Shown one piece after another: positions 28,501 through 45,238 of a DNA stretch of 64,000 nt. The stretch comes from Apostichopus japonicus (taxonomy: Eukaryota; Echinodermata; Holothuroidea; Aspidochirotida; Stichopodidae). The translations under genes were made by a program, and so were the position numbers. Position 1 is the stretch's first letter; each line of letters opens with the position of its first letter. The stretch lies in assembly GCF_037975245.1 (NCBI RefSeq), contig NC_092582.1, forward strand, positions 17,572,577 to 17,636,576. The letters are read 5' to 3'. Under the pieces are notes generated by a model. It worked only from the letters and a program-made list of their open reading frames with translations. It had not been told where the DNA came from and made no database searches.

Positions 28501-31360
28501 AATGTTTCATTTGTTGTTAAAGAAAGTGTTCTCTCAATTTAGCTATGATTGTCCATCAAAGTGATTTGGAATATAAATCATATGCATAAGTTTTTAATAC
28601 AAAATATGTATAATATGTAAACATTAATGAGTACCTGTGAAGAAATATGAACCAAGCATTGGTCAACCCTGGACTTTTGCTGGTATCCAGTCATGAGGTT
28701 TTGGGGATAAGGTTTTGCCAGCTTACATCATCTTCCTCTGAGCTGTTTCAAGTGATCTTTAAGTCATTATACAGGGACATGCCTAATGGCTGTAGAATTG
28801 TTTCTGTGATTTGTCACGTCTCTTCCTGTCATTAAATCACAATGAAGGAGCAGGACCAGAAGTGAAATAACTTTTCGAGTCTGGTCCCTCACAAAGTAAA
28901 ACAAGAAAATTAAATTTTATATAGAGAAAAGAAAACATCAAGAAAACACATAGCAAAATCACACACAAAGGGGTTTACCAGAACTGGGAAAGGAAACAGT
29001 GATACAATGCTCATAATATGGCAGAACCATAATACAAAAATTATTCAATGAGTAGATAATGTTTAAGATGTCTTTTATAAAGTCAAATCATCGTCTCAAT
29101 TCAAATGTGGAAAAGGAAAGATTGAAATATCCTTTTAATAGTCAGGATATTTTTGTCTTTACTTATTTTTTTACAATTCTTGTTTTCCATCATAAGTTCC
29201 ATGTGTGCTTGAATCATAATTTACAAGTCTACCAAGCATTTGGACTTTTTCTACATATAACACTGTTTCTGATTAAGGAAATGTGAAAATGGTTCCTTCT
29301 AGTGGTTATAAAACAAACAAAAATGACAGCTTCGCCCAATCCGAAATTTGGAATCTGATGAGATTTATGACAGCGAACCTTTCGACTGTCAAAACCTCAA
29401 TAAATATGACTGGAGCTTCTACAATTACCATATAGCTTCATCCAGACTCCTCCATTAATATCCTAGAGCTCTACAAGTAAAACTTATTGTTTTAGATTCT
29501 GGTGTGGTATCAGAGGGAAAACCAAAAATGAGAAAAAATGTCCCAAACAAGTATGCTCATGCTAAAAATTATGTCATCAGTTATAAGTTGTTTATGAAAA
29601 TGGAAATCTATCTTTCTTTGTTTTTTTTTTTTTTTGCTTTTCAGCGAGGAGAGCTAAAGATGCTGACAATGTATCAGTCTCGGTTGGAGGGCAAGAAATC
29701 AGTAAAATGCCTTTTGAGCAGCAAATGCAAGTAAGTCCTTTGTTTTTAGCTCGAGATGCTAATGACCATGTAATAACCATGGTTACCAAATATGTCCCAC
29801 AGTAATATGGTATTTACAGGCCAAGCATTTAATGGTAGTCTGGTAGCCCAAGACCACCTCAGCTCTCTTACATATTGGTCATTGTTATTTTGCAACTTTT
29901 TTTTTTCGGACAACCCAATTTGCCGTTCGTGCAACTTGAACAAGTCTAAAGTTTACATCAGAGAGCCACAAATGCTTGAATTTGTTTTTCCTTCATATTT
30001 GGCTACACACAATTATTTATTTTGTTTTGGTAGAGGTTAGAGGTAATGTTGAAAGATTTGTTGATAAAATAACGAAGTATTGTAATGTTACCAAATATTG
30101 GTATCCCTGTCGAACCAAGTCTTGCTGAGTGTTCAGCAGTAGCAGTGATCCTGCTAACTATAAATAATAATAAAGGCTTATAAGCACAACAACTACAGAA
30201 AACTGTGTGCACTGCTGTGCTGGGAAACAACTAAATAAATCTCAAAGTAACGATAAAAAAGTTAAACCTGGTCGAAAATCCGAACTATTACCTTCAGAAT
30301 GTAACTTTTACCATCAAGAAGAAGAAAACAGAAAGGGAAGCAATGAGATTTCCCCTCCTAGTGAAACTATGTCATCACACACAGCGCAAAAATGACAGCA
30401 GAAAGACACGATTTTAAACCCATCTTGTCTCTCAAACAGGAAATTGAATTACAACAAATTTATAGTTGGCGAATGTGTTGAATTTAGAGTTCATTCCAGT
30501 CGTGTCACATATCGAGGATAATTCAAAGAAGTAGATTGCAAACGGAAAGTGAAGATTTGAAACCCACACACCTCTTTAACATCATGGGCCAAATGGAGTA
30601 AGGAAGAGTTTATCTGGGCAAAAATAGAAAGTCCCAACCGAGCAACAATTTCTAGAGTTAGGATGATCATGAGAACGAGACTGTGTTTTTCCCCCAATGA
30701 ATGTGAAATATGTTTGCCTGCCTCTTCTGCAAGTATTCCTTTAATAGACAATATCATTGGTTGCCTGATAGCTTTGTAGAACACACAACAAACTCTTACT
30801 GAACTTTGCATGGATACAGATGCTTAGAAGGATGTTTCAACTTAAAGACAATGTGAATTAAATGAATTGAAAGAATTGAGAAAATTGAAACTTAAGAGGA
30901 AGACAAAAAAAAGAAATTCTACACTATTAGTTGAAAGATCACATTAATGCTTTATTCTGAACTCTGCATATGGTCTGAGAAAATTTAGGAAGTTTAACAC
31001 ATGCTGAACTACTCTGAAAATTTCAATGCTTTAGTCTTTGCTAAAGTTTTAGCAAAAAATGTACAACAATTTCCTATATGCATGTTAAAGTTATTTAGAA
31101 TTTACTCAATATACCAAAGATGAATCAAATAAACATGTTAATAAGAGACACCCTCAGTTTTGCCAGTTTTAGATGTATTTATTATTATTATTATTAGTAG
31201 TAGTAGTAGTAGTAGTATTATTATAATTACTATCATGATTATTATCATATATTTTTCCCCTATTTGCTAGGTGCTCACTTCTGCACAGTTCACCTTTGAC
31301 CTGATGCAAAGCCTGTTGGGAAGAGTAAATGAAATAATTTCAGCTCAGTCAACAAGATGA
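13521..31360 (+). CDS. GLMN: Glomulin (FAP68), inhibitor of RBX1/cullin-RING ligases
   Basis: Glomulin is a helical-repeat protein that binds the RBX1 RING and blocks cullin-RING ubiquitin ligases; it also binds FKBPs. Fifteen exons: 13521-13556, 15013-15138, 16966-17085, 17940-18039, 18908-19164, 20590-20633, 21028-21166, 22298-22494, 23533-23617, 24990-25121, 25571-25732, 26369-26478, 28278-28468, 29645-29730, 31271-31360. Phases join without a break to give 624 residues; human is about 594. Matching segments include MAGVSLNIVDKY plus RCQQTVEVNEED, IVLNEDNK, GSQTDLLEESDK followed by IIAALNFLRYLLLRD, LSKMHYKQREEE, and SAQFTFDLMQSLLGRVNEI at the C terminus. The donor at 19164 (AAA|gttagg) is weak; read-through stays open for about 45 codons and an alternative end is possible. 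Confidence 0.95.
14355..14965. other. GLMN intron 1, distal part
   Basis: Intronic DNA. It has a C tract at about 14779-14792 beside a CACTGGCA word that may be a decayed transposon end. No gene seen. Confidence 0.4.
16121..16216 (-). repeat. Dispersed repeat core, copy 3 (in GLMN intron 2)
   Basis: Reverse-complement copy of the 1128-1216 core: GGAGCGCCACCATCGGTTGG, GAAAATTTTCGG and GATGGCCGGAAACGGCACTT are recognisable. An upstream CAGGCGCGACGGAACGGG (about 16066) resembles the left end of the 990-1626 element, but I could not find a matching right end. Confidence 0.75.
19680..19870 (-). repeat. tRNA-derived SINE-like segment
   Basis: Read on the minus strand it has GGAGTGTTAGCTCAGTGT (D-arm/A-box like, about 19852-19835), CCTTTCAATCATAAGG (anticodon-arm like) and GTTCGAGTCACTCC (B-box/T-arm like, about 19801-19788). 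The first GGAGT can pair with the last ACTCC as an acceptor remnant. The T-stem is not complementary, so I take it as a tRNA-derived SINE head or pseudo-tRNA rather than a working tRNA. It lies in GLMN intron 5. Confidence 0.45.
21243..21735 (+). repeat. 16-bp minisatellite (ACTAGTGCATCGCTGT) in GLMN intron 7
   Basis: About 30 head-to-tail copies of a 16-bp unit with drift between TGCATCGC, TGCATTGC and TGTATTGC, plus a few indels. Higher-order repetition is visible: the string beginning GACATACTAGTGCATCGC appears twice about 85 bp apart. It is non-coding. Confidence 0.9.
23149..23198 (+). repeat. (TTTA)n microsatellite in GLMN intron 8
   Basis: A run of TTTA units with two TTTG variants. 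Confidence 0.9.
25876..26262 (+). repeat. CAATTGAATAATT tandem repeats in GLMN intron 11
   Basis: Repeated AATTCAATTGAAT units containing palindromic CAATTG, interspersed with two longer near-copies of GTTTCTATTGAATAATTC. Because the unit is self-complementary, the block can fold as a long cruciform. Confidence 0.85.
27150..28195 (+). repeat. About 1-kb minisatellite (TGAGGCAAACTCATTATTTAC) in GLMN intron 12
   Basis: Roughly 45 copies of a unit of about 21 bp. A higher-order block of about 115 bp ending in GCTGAGGGGAGCTAGTTTTT recurs several times between 27400 and 27760. The 3' end has near-perfect TGAGGCAAACTTGTTATTTA units. Confidence 0.9.
31174..31226 (+). repeat. ATT/AGT trinucleotide microsatellite just before the last GLMN exon
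   Basis: TTATTATTATTA runs into AGTAGTAGTAGT and back to ATTATT, about 45-95 bp upstream of the final 3' splice site at 31270. Confidence 0.85.
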
Positions 31361-31492
31361 CCCAGTTCCTACATGAGGAGAAATGAATTGTTGGATAACC
31401 AACTGTAGAGAAGACAATTATTGAGACTCGTTTTCTCTTTGTGTAAGACATTGCTTGATGGTGCTGAAGTACATTGAGAGGTTGCCTGACAT

Positions 31493-31820
31493 CCCAGGGC
31501 GTAACCACATATACTTCTGAGAGGGGGGGCTTTATCCTCTCCCTCCCTCTCCCCCATGAAAAAAGTGGGCGGCCGGGTTCAGCCAGCCAGTATATTACAA
31601 AACTTTGAAGTGTACATACATAAAAAATATAACATGTATGTACAGTACCAACAGTCAGAAATTCAACATTTGTATCAAAAGTTGCAAATATAGCACCAGT
31701 TTACATCTAAGCACACTCCATTTTAACAAAAAAAGTGGAGGGGTCACCCCTGAGACACATCCCCTTGATTACACGGCATCTGAGCCCCCCTCCCGGACAA
31801 AAGAAGTGGTTGCGCCTTTC
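31493..31820. mobile_element. Short hAT-like element in the GLMN 3'UTR region
   Basis: Left end CCCAGGGCGTAACCAC and right end GTGGTTGCGCCTTT share an imperfect inverted repeat. Flanks CCTGACAT (31485-31492) and CCTGACAA (31821-31828) agree at 7 of 8 positions. The interior is pyrimidine/purine rich without a frame. It starts about 130 bp after the glomulin stop codon. Confidence 0.5.
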
Positions 31821-32000
31821 CTGACAAGATGAAATGGTCGCATGTAGCTTGGAATACTGTACTAACGATGATTCCCAAAATTGTAAGGGGAAAACATCAG
31901 GTGTGTATTGCGCTTGTTTTCAGCAATGTGCTCATATTTTAACATGTAAAGTAATCTTGTGGACATGCAGAGACTGTCCTTTTTTTTCATTGTGAAACTA

Positions 32001-32006
32001 AATAAA
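32001..32006 (+). terminator. Candidate GLMN poly(A) signal AATAAA (proximal)
   Basis: First AATAAA downstream of the GLMN stop codon at 31360. Two more lie at 33123-33128 and 33177-33182. Which is used cannot be told from sequence. Confidence 0.4.
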
Positions 32007-33122
32007 CACTTCATATGTGAGAAGATGTCATGTTTTGGTTTTTGAATCTCATCGTGTGGGGTTGTATTGTGCAATAATGTAAGAGGTGAGTTTTAACGAA
32101 CTGTGTCTTAAGCCTGATGATTTAAAAAGTTTAAAAATGCAACTGTACTTTGCTGGAGGTCCTGGCATTCCAAGATAGTTTTAGACGTTTATGGAGTGTC
32201 TGTATCAGAAAATTCAATATCACACTTATGGCAAAAAGCTTGGAGGATGATCGTAATAAATTGCTTATGGGAATTTGAACACGGATGGCCATGTACATTA
32301 ATCCGGGGATGTGATGTAGATTTTGACCCTATCTTGTTTACATCAAGAGTAAGACTTACCTGCAGGCTGTACATTAAGAGAAAGTGGGGGAGGGAGAGAG
32401 ATTTTGAGGGTCTGCTCTTAGTTTTGATGGCTCTATGTTTCGGAGATAATGGTCAAATGCCTCAGTTTGGAACATGTACTCATTCAGAGAAAAAGATTAA
32501 ACATCCAATGCCGTTAATGCAAACTCCATTATTTAATCTCCAAATAATTTCCTTGTGAATTACTGGCTATGATGTATCAAATGATCTGTAAAACATCACG
32601 GCTTATATTCACGCTGTTTCTACGAAGGGATGAACAAACAAAAATTTCAGGCTATTCCCGCTGTATAACATACAATCGGGTCACACTTTTTTTCCATGTT
32701 GATAGCACTTGAAATGGGACTTCCGGTCACCTTAACACTCATAACCTTTATGAATGCATAGACCAAGAATGGATTGTGATTTTTTTTTTTAGGGTTTATG
32801 GTATGTAGTATCTTTCCTGTTTTCTAGGAAAATTAAGCAATCTTTGACATTGGTTATATGTTAGAGGGCAATTTATAGGTCTTAATTTGGTTAATTATAT
32901 GGAAACGCTGCTTTTGTGTAGTTAAGCAATTTGATTATGTTTACACGCATTTTGCTATGTGATGCATTTGGCTAGGTGATACTGAGTGAAATTTACCCCT
33001 GTACACCAGGTACCCGGTATGGTTCATGTGTTCTTAACTATTTGCTCCATCATGGGAACTATCATAGTTGGATCCAGCAATATATGGGGAATATTACTTA
33101 GCGATGAATGCTGCATACTTTC

Positions 33123-33182
33123 AATAAAGCCATCTAATCTATCTAATGGATGTCATTCTTGTAAATGTTATTTGGAAATAAA
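33123..33182 (+). terminator. Candidate distal GLMN poly(A) signals
   Basis: Two AATAAA hexamers (33123-33128 and 33177-33182). If used, the GLMN 3' end would fall within about 80 bp of the HSPA5 3' end on the other strand. Confidence 0.35.
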
Positions 33183-33254
33183 AATTTGTTTAAACAAAAC
33201 AAAACAAATGTGATGAAATAACAAGCAAATCCTTTTTTTCTTTCTGAAAATACT

Positions 33255-33260
33255 TTTATT
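33255..33260 (-). terminator. Candidate HSPA5 poly(A) signal
   Basis: TTTATT on the plus strand reads AATAAA on the minus strand in the context GACTCAATAAAAGTA. It would give a 3'UTR of about 1.3 kb for HSPA5. Confidence 0.5.
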
Positions 33261-34555
33261 GAGTCATTCCCACTAAAGACTCGCTGGAATACTCGTGAGT
33301 GTACAAATACACACATACACACACACCTGCATAACTTACAACATATACCAATTTTATTCTTTTTATACAAACTAAGACAGGTGCAAACCAGTGAAACAGG
33401 GAAAAAACCACAGTGAAGGGTGTGAAACCTGTCGTCCCTAAACTGTCCCATAGATCAAATGATTAACCAACTTGACAAAGGCCATGAATTTACGGATGGA
33501 AGGAAAAATTAGGTTTTTGACCTTCCAATTTGACATGTAAAAAGGTTAAACAAAGACTGGCAATTGCAACAAATGATGGAATAAACAAGATCTAGATCTT
33601 TTTTAAATGTAATACAAATGTCCTAAATATTTAATCTTTCACAAGGAGATGGCATAAGAAAGACATGTTTTCCCTTTGAAATATCCAACAGGACACACCC
33701 ACCCCCCCCCCCTCTTCCAACAAAGCTTCCCCTGAACATGTTTCCCTGTGTACCAATTAGCTCAATAAACTCTGATAAAAAATGAATTATTTGCTGTCAC
33801 ATTTTCAACTGTCATGTTGCATTTCATAATAGTTTCATATTTCTGACGAGAGAATGTGAATTCTTTTCATAATGATAGCAAAAGATGTTAGCGACATTAG
33901 GACAACCCAAAACCCTCTAAAAGGCCCCCCCCCCCCACCCAATTGAAGAGTGTCACTCCCCTATATAAATCTCAACCACAACCATCGAGCCATACATATT
34001 TCTTCATACCGACTTTTCCTCTCACCTTTTTCCCTCTTTTACGGTTCCACGCACATTTCCAGGTAAATCACACCAAACTCAAAAATTCGTCCTCCATTTG
34101 CAAAAACTAAAAATTCTTGGAAATTTGAAGAATAAAAAAAAAAAAAAAATGCCCTCCTTTTGACCTCTACTCTGCAAATTGGATTTACTGAATACAAGTT
34201 AGTCAATGTAAACCTTTATAAAGTGTCTGGATAAACAAAACATGATTTCTTTTTTTTGGTGAAATTTACACAAGATATATCAATTTCGAGTTTCACTGGA
34301 ACAGTAACTGCACAAAACCATGTTTGTTTCAACAAACCTCACCACTTTAAGAAAATCTTAAACTTAAAAAACAATGGAAGGCTTTTTTTTTTTTTCATTT
34401 TTACATTTTTTTTTTCACTCTTCAAACTTTACATTTTAGCTTGGCATTGCCTTCGCTCTCGGTCAATACTTTCTATGATGGTGTGATTTTCAAGCCCCGG
34501 AATGGCCCGTCCACTTATAGTCTCTAATCTTGGACTGTCCATAGCCCCACCCTTC

Positions 34556-39498
<4,943 letters not shown>

Positions 39499-40145
39499 GA
39501 TGAGTTAATCTGTTAACAAAAGAGGAAATCATTGAAACATGCTTTTCTTTATTTTTATCAGGCTGTCATTGACAGTTTTTGACAAAATAGTGGGAGGGGT
39601 TAGAAGCTAGGTCCAATCAATTATAATATTTCATCATCTCAAAATATGAGAATCATAATGAAAGGGTGGCTAAGCCTAGGCTAATTTCTTTTAAGTCAGG
39701 CCTTCACATTATCTGGCCTATTTGAGTGGCAATGTTACCTTGGCTATGCAATATTGACATAGGCGTCACATATAATCTGCAACTCGCTAGACTAGATTAT
39801 GTTGAGGCCACTGAACTGTGCAAGACCACTAACTTTAGAGACTAAGCTTACTGTAAGTTGTAACTTTGTAAGGCTATAAAACGTAATACCACACATTTTC
39901 ATTGTCCAGCCACAAGGGCCTCTAATATTGAATAACACTTAAGTAACGGTAGGCCTTCATATAAATTCGACAATCCCTAACGTTAATCCAAATCCACTAG
40001 TCCTAGTTTAAACGAGTGCATTGGCTAAAAGTGCCGGTGACAGCTTAGGCTACAAACTGACGCATATGAAACATGGTTAGGCTACAAGTCAAATTAATAG
40101 GTGGAAATTTTGGAAATATCTCGACAGACATGTCATGATACTCAC

Positions 40146-40240
40146 CGAAGTTGTCTTTTCTAAAGTGATTTTCTTTGTGATTTTTTAATATGATGGATGA
40201 TGAATCGCTATGATAACCTCGCGAATCTTTAAATTATTTT
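40146..40240 (-). other. HSPA5: HSPA5 5'UTR exon (3' border defined, 5' border approximate)
   Basis: On the minus strand AAAAGACAACTTCG|gtgagtatc marks a consensus donor at 40146/40145. The start codon at 39498 lies after an intron of about 640 bp. The transcription start is not visible; the upstream limit given is a guess. Confidence 0.5.
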
Positions 40241-40336
40241 CTATTCGAAAATTTGTGCTTCTGCTACGTGTTTTGCCGAAAGAAATGTGTGAGTAATGAT
40301 ATGCACATGGTTACTTTTTACTCGCCATTCAGTGAG

Positions 40337-40355
40337 CGTGTTCTTCTCCGATTGG
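40337..40355 (-). promoter_or_regulatory. ER-stress response element (ERSE)-like site upstream of HSPA5
   Basis: The minus strand reads CCAAT-N9-ACACG (CCAATCGGAGAAGAACACG), one base from the ERSE consensus CCAAT-N9-CCACG that binds NF-Y with ATF6/XBP1. A second CCAAT is at 40386-40390 on the minus strand. ACGT cores lie at about 40265 and 40402. Spacing to the 5' exon (about 100-200 bp) fits BiP promoters. Confidence 0.55.
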
Positions 40356-40519
40356 CTGGCAGGAGGCAATTTGGCCTTTCTCGATTGGTGGAAGCTTATA
40401 ACACGTAGTAAAGTTAGTGTGAATATGTATGTTACGAAAGAGCTCGTCAGTTCTTTTCAAGGAAGTTCATCGAAGTACACGTTGAATTACATTCCGAGAT
40501 ACCCAGTTCGCTGAAACAT

Positions 40520-41320
40520 CACCAATAGGTGACGAAAATTATTTCATAGGTAGTGAGTGATGCAAGAACAATATGCAATCGTCATAGTGGAATGTGAGAA
40601 GAACATAGGTCATTTTATTTCCAGAGAATCGGGGAAGTATGCTCAGTAAGGATTACTAGTCAAAATTGTGATTCGAAGATAATTCATTGCTAAATATCTT
40701 TTTTTTCGTAAAAGTGCTATACATACAAGTTTGTTAACTGTATTTTTTTTTATGAACAAAATCCGACAATTTACGACGATATTACTTCAATCAGTTCATG
40801 GCGAGCAATTTTATGTAAAAACTGAACCAGATCCAAATATATCTGACTGAATCATTTCGTTTGGTTCACTTTTTGTTTACTTCAAAAAAATTAACATTCA
40901 GTTTGGTTTGGGTGCGTCTAATCTATGTGCATGAGTGTACAGAAAGTTGGTGAGGGGGAACAATGTATACGTGTCGGGAGACTATATAAATATATATGTG
41001 TGTGTGTGTGTGTATGGCATATCCTACATAGTGTCCAAGAAAATACACTTATAGCATTCTCTTAAAAGCAATTACTCGCTGAACCCTAATGAACGAATTA
41101 TGACATAAAAACATATATGCCATATTAAATTTAGATGACGGTGTGGCGCTCACTTGAATTCCGATATGACATTTGAACGGTGTGGAAGGAGAGGATCACT
41201 CATGAAATAAGGCAGTAGAGTGGCCGGAGTAGGATGCCAGTGTTCCACTTACGGACCGAAAATTGGAGCCCATGCCTTTAACTACTCGCAGATTGTATCT
41301 TCTTTATGACGCCATGGGTA
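40520..41320. other. Gene-poor interval upstream of HSPA5
   Basis: No exon recognised. It contains a TA/TG microsatellite at about 40988-41014. Confidence 0.5.
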
Positions 41321-41324
41321 CAGT

Positions 41325-41733
41325 CAGTGCCGGATTTAGACGTACCTTGGAGGCCCGGGGCACTTGAAGTTCGGTGGGCCTCTCATACACAGAAATTTAA
41401 ATACACTGCAAATGACCTTGCAAATTTACACATCAAAGTCACTTTATTGCGTGTTATTGGAACTGATAAGTTATATATAGGCTAGTTATATATCGAGAAA
41501 GGTTATATGAGTTAAAGGCCTAAATCTGAATTAAATACATGTATACATGTAAATATATGCAAGCAAAAACTCCAAGTAGATTAGCTTATTATGTAAAACA
41601 AATTACAATGTAAAAAAAATAATAATATTTTTATTTTTTTTTAATTATTATGCGTTTGCATAGAGGGGGCTCCAGCTCTGGCAGGAGGCCCGGACAATTC
41701 CCCCTTTTCCCCCTATTATGAATCCGGCAAATG
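41325..41733. mobile_element. Degenerate hAT-like element (CAGTGCCGGATTTAGAC end)
   Basis: The left end CAGTGCCGGATTTAGACG and right end ATGAATCCGGCAAATG are recognisable inverted termini, each linked to the words GGCCCGGG / GGCCCGGA. The right tip is damaged and I see no clear target duplication. Confidence 0.45.
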
Positions 41734-41975
41734 GAGAGAGTAGATGAATTTGGCACGGGAACTTTAACCGTGATACTATAGCAATATATGTTGTACACAG
41801 AAACAGTCATGTCACTTGTCCGCCGATTGGTAAGCTTTAATTTAGCCTAGCTCTAGTGTGTAAGGTCTAATTATAGTTAGTAATACGGATTGCCTAGCAG
41901 ATAGATTTTTAACTCCAATAAAATGACACGTCAGCATAAGATTGGAAACAAAGTGCCATCGTTATCAGGGGCGTA

Positions 41976-43181
41976 GCGAAGGGTTTTTTGTTGGGGGGGG
42001 TGTGGAGAATTTGATTTGCCGACGGATCTGGAAGTGGTGACTGAAATGGGGGAGGGGTCTAAGGGGAGGGGGTGTCCCCTCCCCTTTGGCAATTTTTTAG
42101 TTTTGAAACGTCCTTAGATGCAATCTGGTGCATATTTTAAGTCAAATTTGATTTGCCGACGGATCTGGAAGTGGTGACTGAAATGGGGGAGGGGTCTAAG
42201 GGGAGGGGTGTGCCCCTCCCCTTTGGCAATTTTTTAGTTTTGAAACGTCCTTAGATGCAATCTGGTGCATATTTTAAGTCAAATTTGATTTGCCGACGGA
42301 TCTGGAAGTGGTGACTGAAATGGGGGAGGGGTCTAAGGGGAGGTGGTGTCCCCCTCCCCTTTGGAAAAGTTTTAGTTTTGAAACGTCCTTAGATGCAATC
42401 TGGTGCATATTTTAAGTCAAATTTGATTTGCCGACGGATCTGGAAGTGGTGACTGAAATGGGGGAGGGGTCTAATTTTTAGTTTTGAAACGTCCTTAGAT
42501 GCAATCCCCTCACCTTAGACCCCTCCCCTTTGGAAATTTTTTAGTTTGAAACGTCCTTAGATGCAATCTGGTGCATATTTTAAGTCAAATTTGATTTGCC
42601 GACGGATCTGGAAGTGGTGACTGAAATGGGGGATGGGTCTAAGGGGAGGTGGTGTCCCCCTCCCCTTTGGAAAAGTTTTAGTTTTGAAACGTCCTTAGAT
42701 GCAATCTGGTGCATATTTTAAGTCAAATTTGATTTGCCGACGGATCTGGAAGTGGTGACTGAAATGGGGGAGGGGTCTAAGGGGAGGGGGTGTCCCCCTC
42801 CCCTTTGGCAATTTTTTGGTTTTGAAACGTCCTTAGATGCAATCTGGTGCATATTTTAAGTCAAATTTGATTTGCCGACGGATCTGGAAGTGGTGACTGA
42901 AATGGGGGATGGGTCTAAGGGTAGGGGGTCTACCCCTCCCCTTTGGAAAAATTAGTTTGAACGTCCTTAGATGCAATCTGGTGCATATTTTAAGTCAAAT
43001 TTGGCACGGAAGAAGCTCCCGTTCTCCTTTTTCTATTCAGCTTTCCTTCTTTCTTTCCCTTCCGCTCTCTTCACCTTTTCTCCTTTTGCCGACAGACCCA
43101 AAATTTGCCGACAGCGACCAAATTATTGGGGGTGTGACACCCCCCCCCCACACCCCCCCCCCCCCGCTCGCTACGCCCCTG
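41976..43181. mobile_element. Non-autonomous hAT-like element carrying an internal tandem array
   Basis: Terminal inverted repeats CAGGGGCGTAGCGA (41976-41989) and TCGCTACGCCCCTG (43168-43181) match perfectly over 14 bp. Flanking words ATCGTTAT (41968-41975) and ATCATTAT (43182-43189) agree at 7 of 8 positions, as expected for an aged hAT target duplication. Most of the body is a tandem repeat. There is no transposase. Confidence 0.85.
42013..43003 (+). repeat. Tandem array, 7 copies of an about 137-bp unit
   Basis: Units begin GATTTGCCGACGGATCTGGA at 42013, 42150, 42287, 42425, 42593, 42731 and 42869 (spacing 137, 137, 138, 168, 138, 138). The fourth unit is rearranged. Each unit contains a G-rich/C-rich palindrome (AAGGGGAGGGGG / CCCCCTCCCCTT type) and the word AGATGCAATCTGGTGCATAT. 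Confidence 0.95.
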
Positions 43182-43189
43182 ATCATTAT

Positions 43190-45235
43190 GACGTTCAACA
43201 TAGCGAACAGTCATGCAGAATGACAAGAGTTAATTAATATTGTAATTGGCATAACTTAACCAGTTCTATCAACAGAAGTTATACCACGTAGGCATAACAC
43301 TTTACAATTAATTTTATTATGCCGCTTTTCACATAGCTAAGAAAAACGCCTCTCGGGTATTTTATTCTTCTGACATATCTCACAGCTGTGAACGTGTTGT
43401 TTTTTTTCAACGCTCAAACAGATAAATGGAACTATTATAACTGCGGGTCGGTTATGTTGTGTGCATGCACCAATGCTTCGGCCTGGAAGTGTAACCGCGT
43501 ACCGCGGGGACTTAGACGATTGTGATAATGGATAGTACATGGAATTGTAGAGCGGTTAACAAAACTCATTTTTTCATTTTTTCAACTGCAATTTTGTCTG
43601 GCTCGGAAAAGAATTGTTTTCACTGTAGTCAATGGGGTCGATGTTCTAAACCTGATGATGATGATGATCAGTTATACGTTTAAGTTGTAATACATTAGAC
43701 AACTTACAGTATGATACTGCATGCTGGGACAGAGGCGTACCCCTACATGACAATTATAGCCTGGGTAATACAATGGAATGCCAAAAGGATCGGGAAAATT
43801 ATGCAGTTTCATGCTGTTAATTCACTTTTAAATAAGTAGTTTTTCATGTAAATACTTGTAAAGTACTCGCCCTGAGCGAGTACCAAGTACTTTAATTAAA
43901 TCGACAACAAACAGTGGAAGTAAACGCTTACAAAAATCATGTCTCTATTCTGTTATAGCGCCATCTTTTTTAATTCATACAATCACAGTATCAGTTCTCT
44001 CCAGTGTGAATGTATGGGTCGAAATGAGTGCCGTACCACTATTGATTGCTCTCCCATTGACTGACACACTAAACTCGTCACTGTCCAAGGCCGATAAAGC
44101 ATAGATTGAAGTTTTCAACTGATATGTTCTATCCCACCATATGAGAGAGCTAATGGCTTGGGCTACTACAGCACACTTCAACATTTGCCACCATGCCATC
44201 GTTTCTATTTTGGCTTAGAAGAGCACAAATACTAGTTAGCATAGGGCTTCTCCCCAACCCATCTGCCAGCTGTCGCTGCAGAATCTTCTTGTTTCACCCA
44301 AGATTTTCTAAAATACCTTAATTAAGTCACCTTCAATCCTCCAGATTATTAGACCACCAGTCGTTTGTTTCATCCTCTTCAACATCCTAGCATGAAAAAA
44401 GAATGATGATGGCTCAAAAAATGCCACAAAATCACCGCACAGCCCACGCACAGTAGGTAACTTTAGGACTATTTTCTGACAATGGTTAGCCATATCACGC
44501 CAACATACACTTACCTAATTGTGTTATGGTACCTATAACCAATATATGGACAAGTAGGAAAATATGCACTAACCAATTTACGTCAACAAACTGAATAAAT
44601 TGCTGAATACCGTAAGGTTAGTGAGAGTGCATCGACATCGATAATACATTGTATAAGCATATTCTATGGGACAATGCACATTACTCAATTTTACTGACCG
44701 TGTTCAATAAAATAATTAAAACAAAGCGGTACCAGTTCATTATGAAACGGAGAACATATTCTTTTTTCACTATACTTTTCCGAACCTTCTCCTATGCATG
44801 CTTTGCCGTTAGGCCGTTGCCTCACTGACCTCACCCAACCCCCCCCCCCCCTGCCCCCAGCAACTTTACATTTCTAAGAAATCATTAAAAGCAAAGTTAA
44901 CGTGGCTAATCTGAATAATTAATTATCATAATGTTAAAGGGCAATCACACCGTGGATTTATGATACAACAGTGACAGTCGCATGAATGTTGAAATTTAAA
45001 AGGCCAGATATCGTGATTTTTGGTCGGAGGCGTACAATTAATTCAGTGTCCATGCGCGGATATTGGGTTACCAAGCTCGGAAAACCAAGTTGCCGAAAAG
45101 TTTCTATAGACGTTGTGCGTAGGATAATGTACACACTATACGATCATGTGTGTATACCCATCTCAGCACCACTATACCTAAATTGCACGTTCGTGTAGTA
45201 TAATTATCTGACAACCTTAACACTGTCCGTTATAG
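43190..45235. other. Gene-poor interval
   Basis: No exon that I can support. A 74-codon minus frame at 43975-44199 has no recognisable domain and no splice context that I trust. Confidence 0.4.
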
Positions 45236-45238
45236 CTA

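Noticed and set aside
42909-43237. Overlapping 104- and 88-codon plus frames
   Set aside because: They run across the transposon array and its C-rich right end; proline runs come from poly(C).
43975-44199. 74-codon minus frame
   Set aside because: No recognisable domain, no trusted splice sites and no neighbouring exons.
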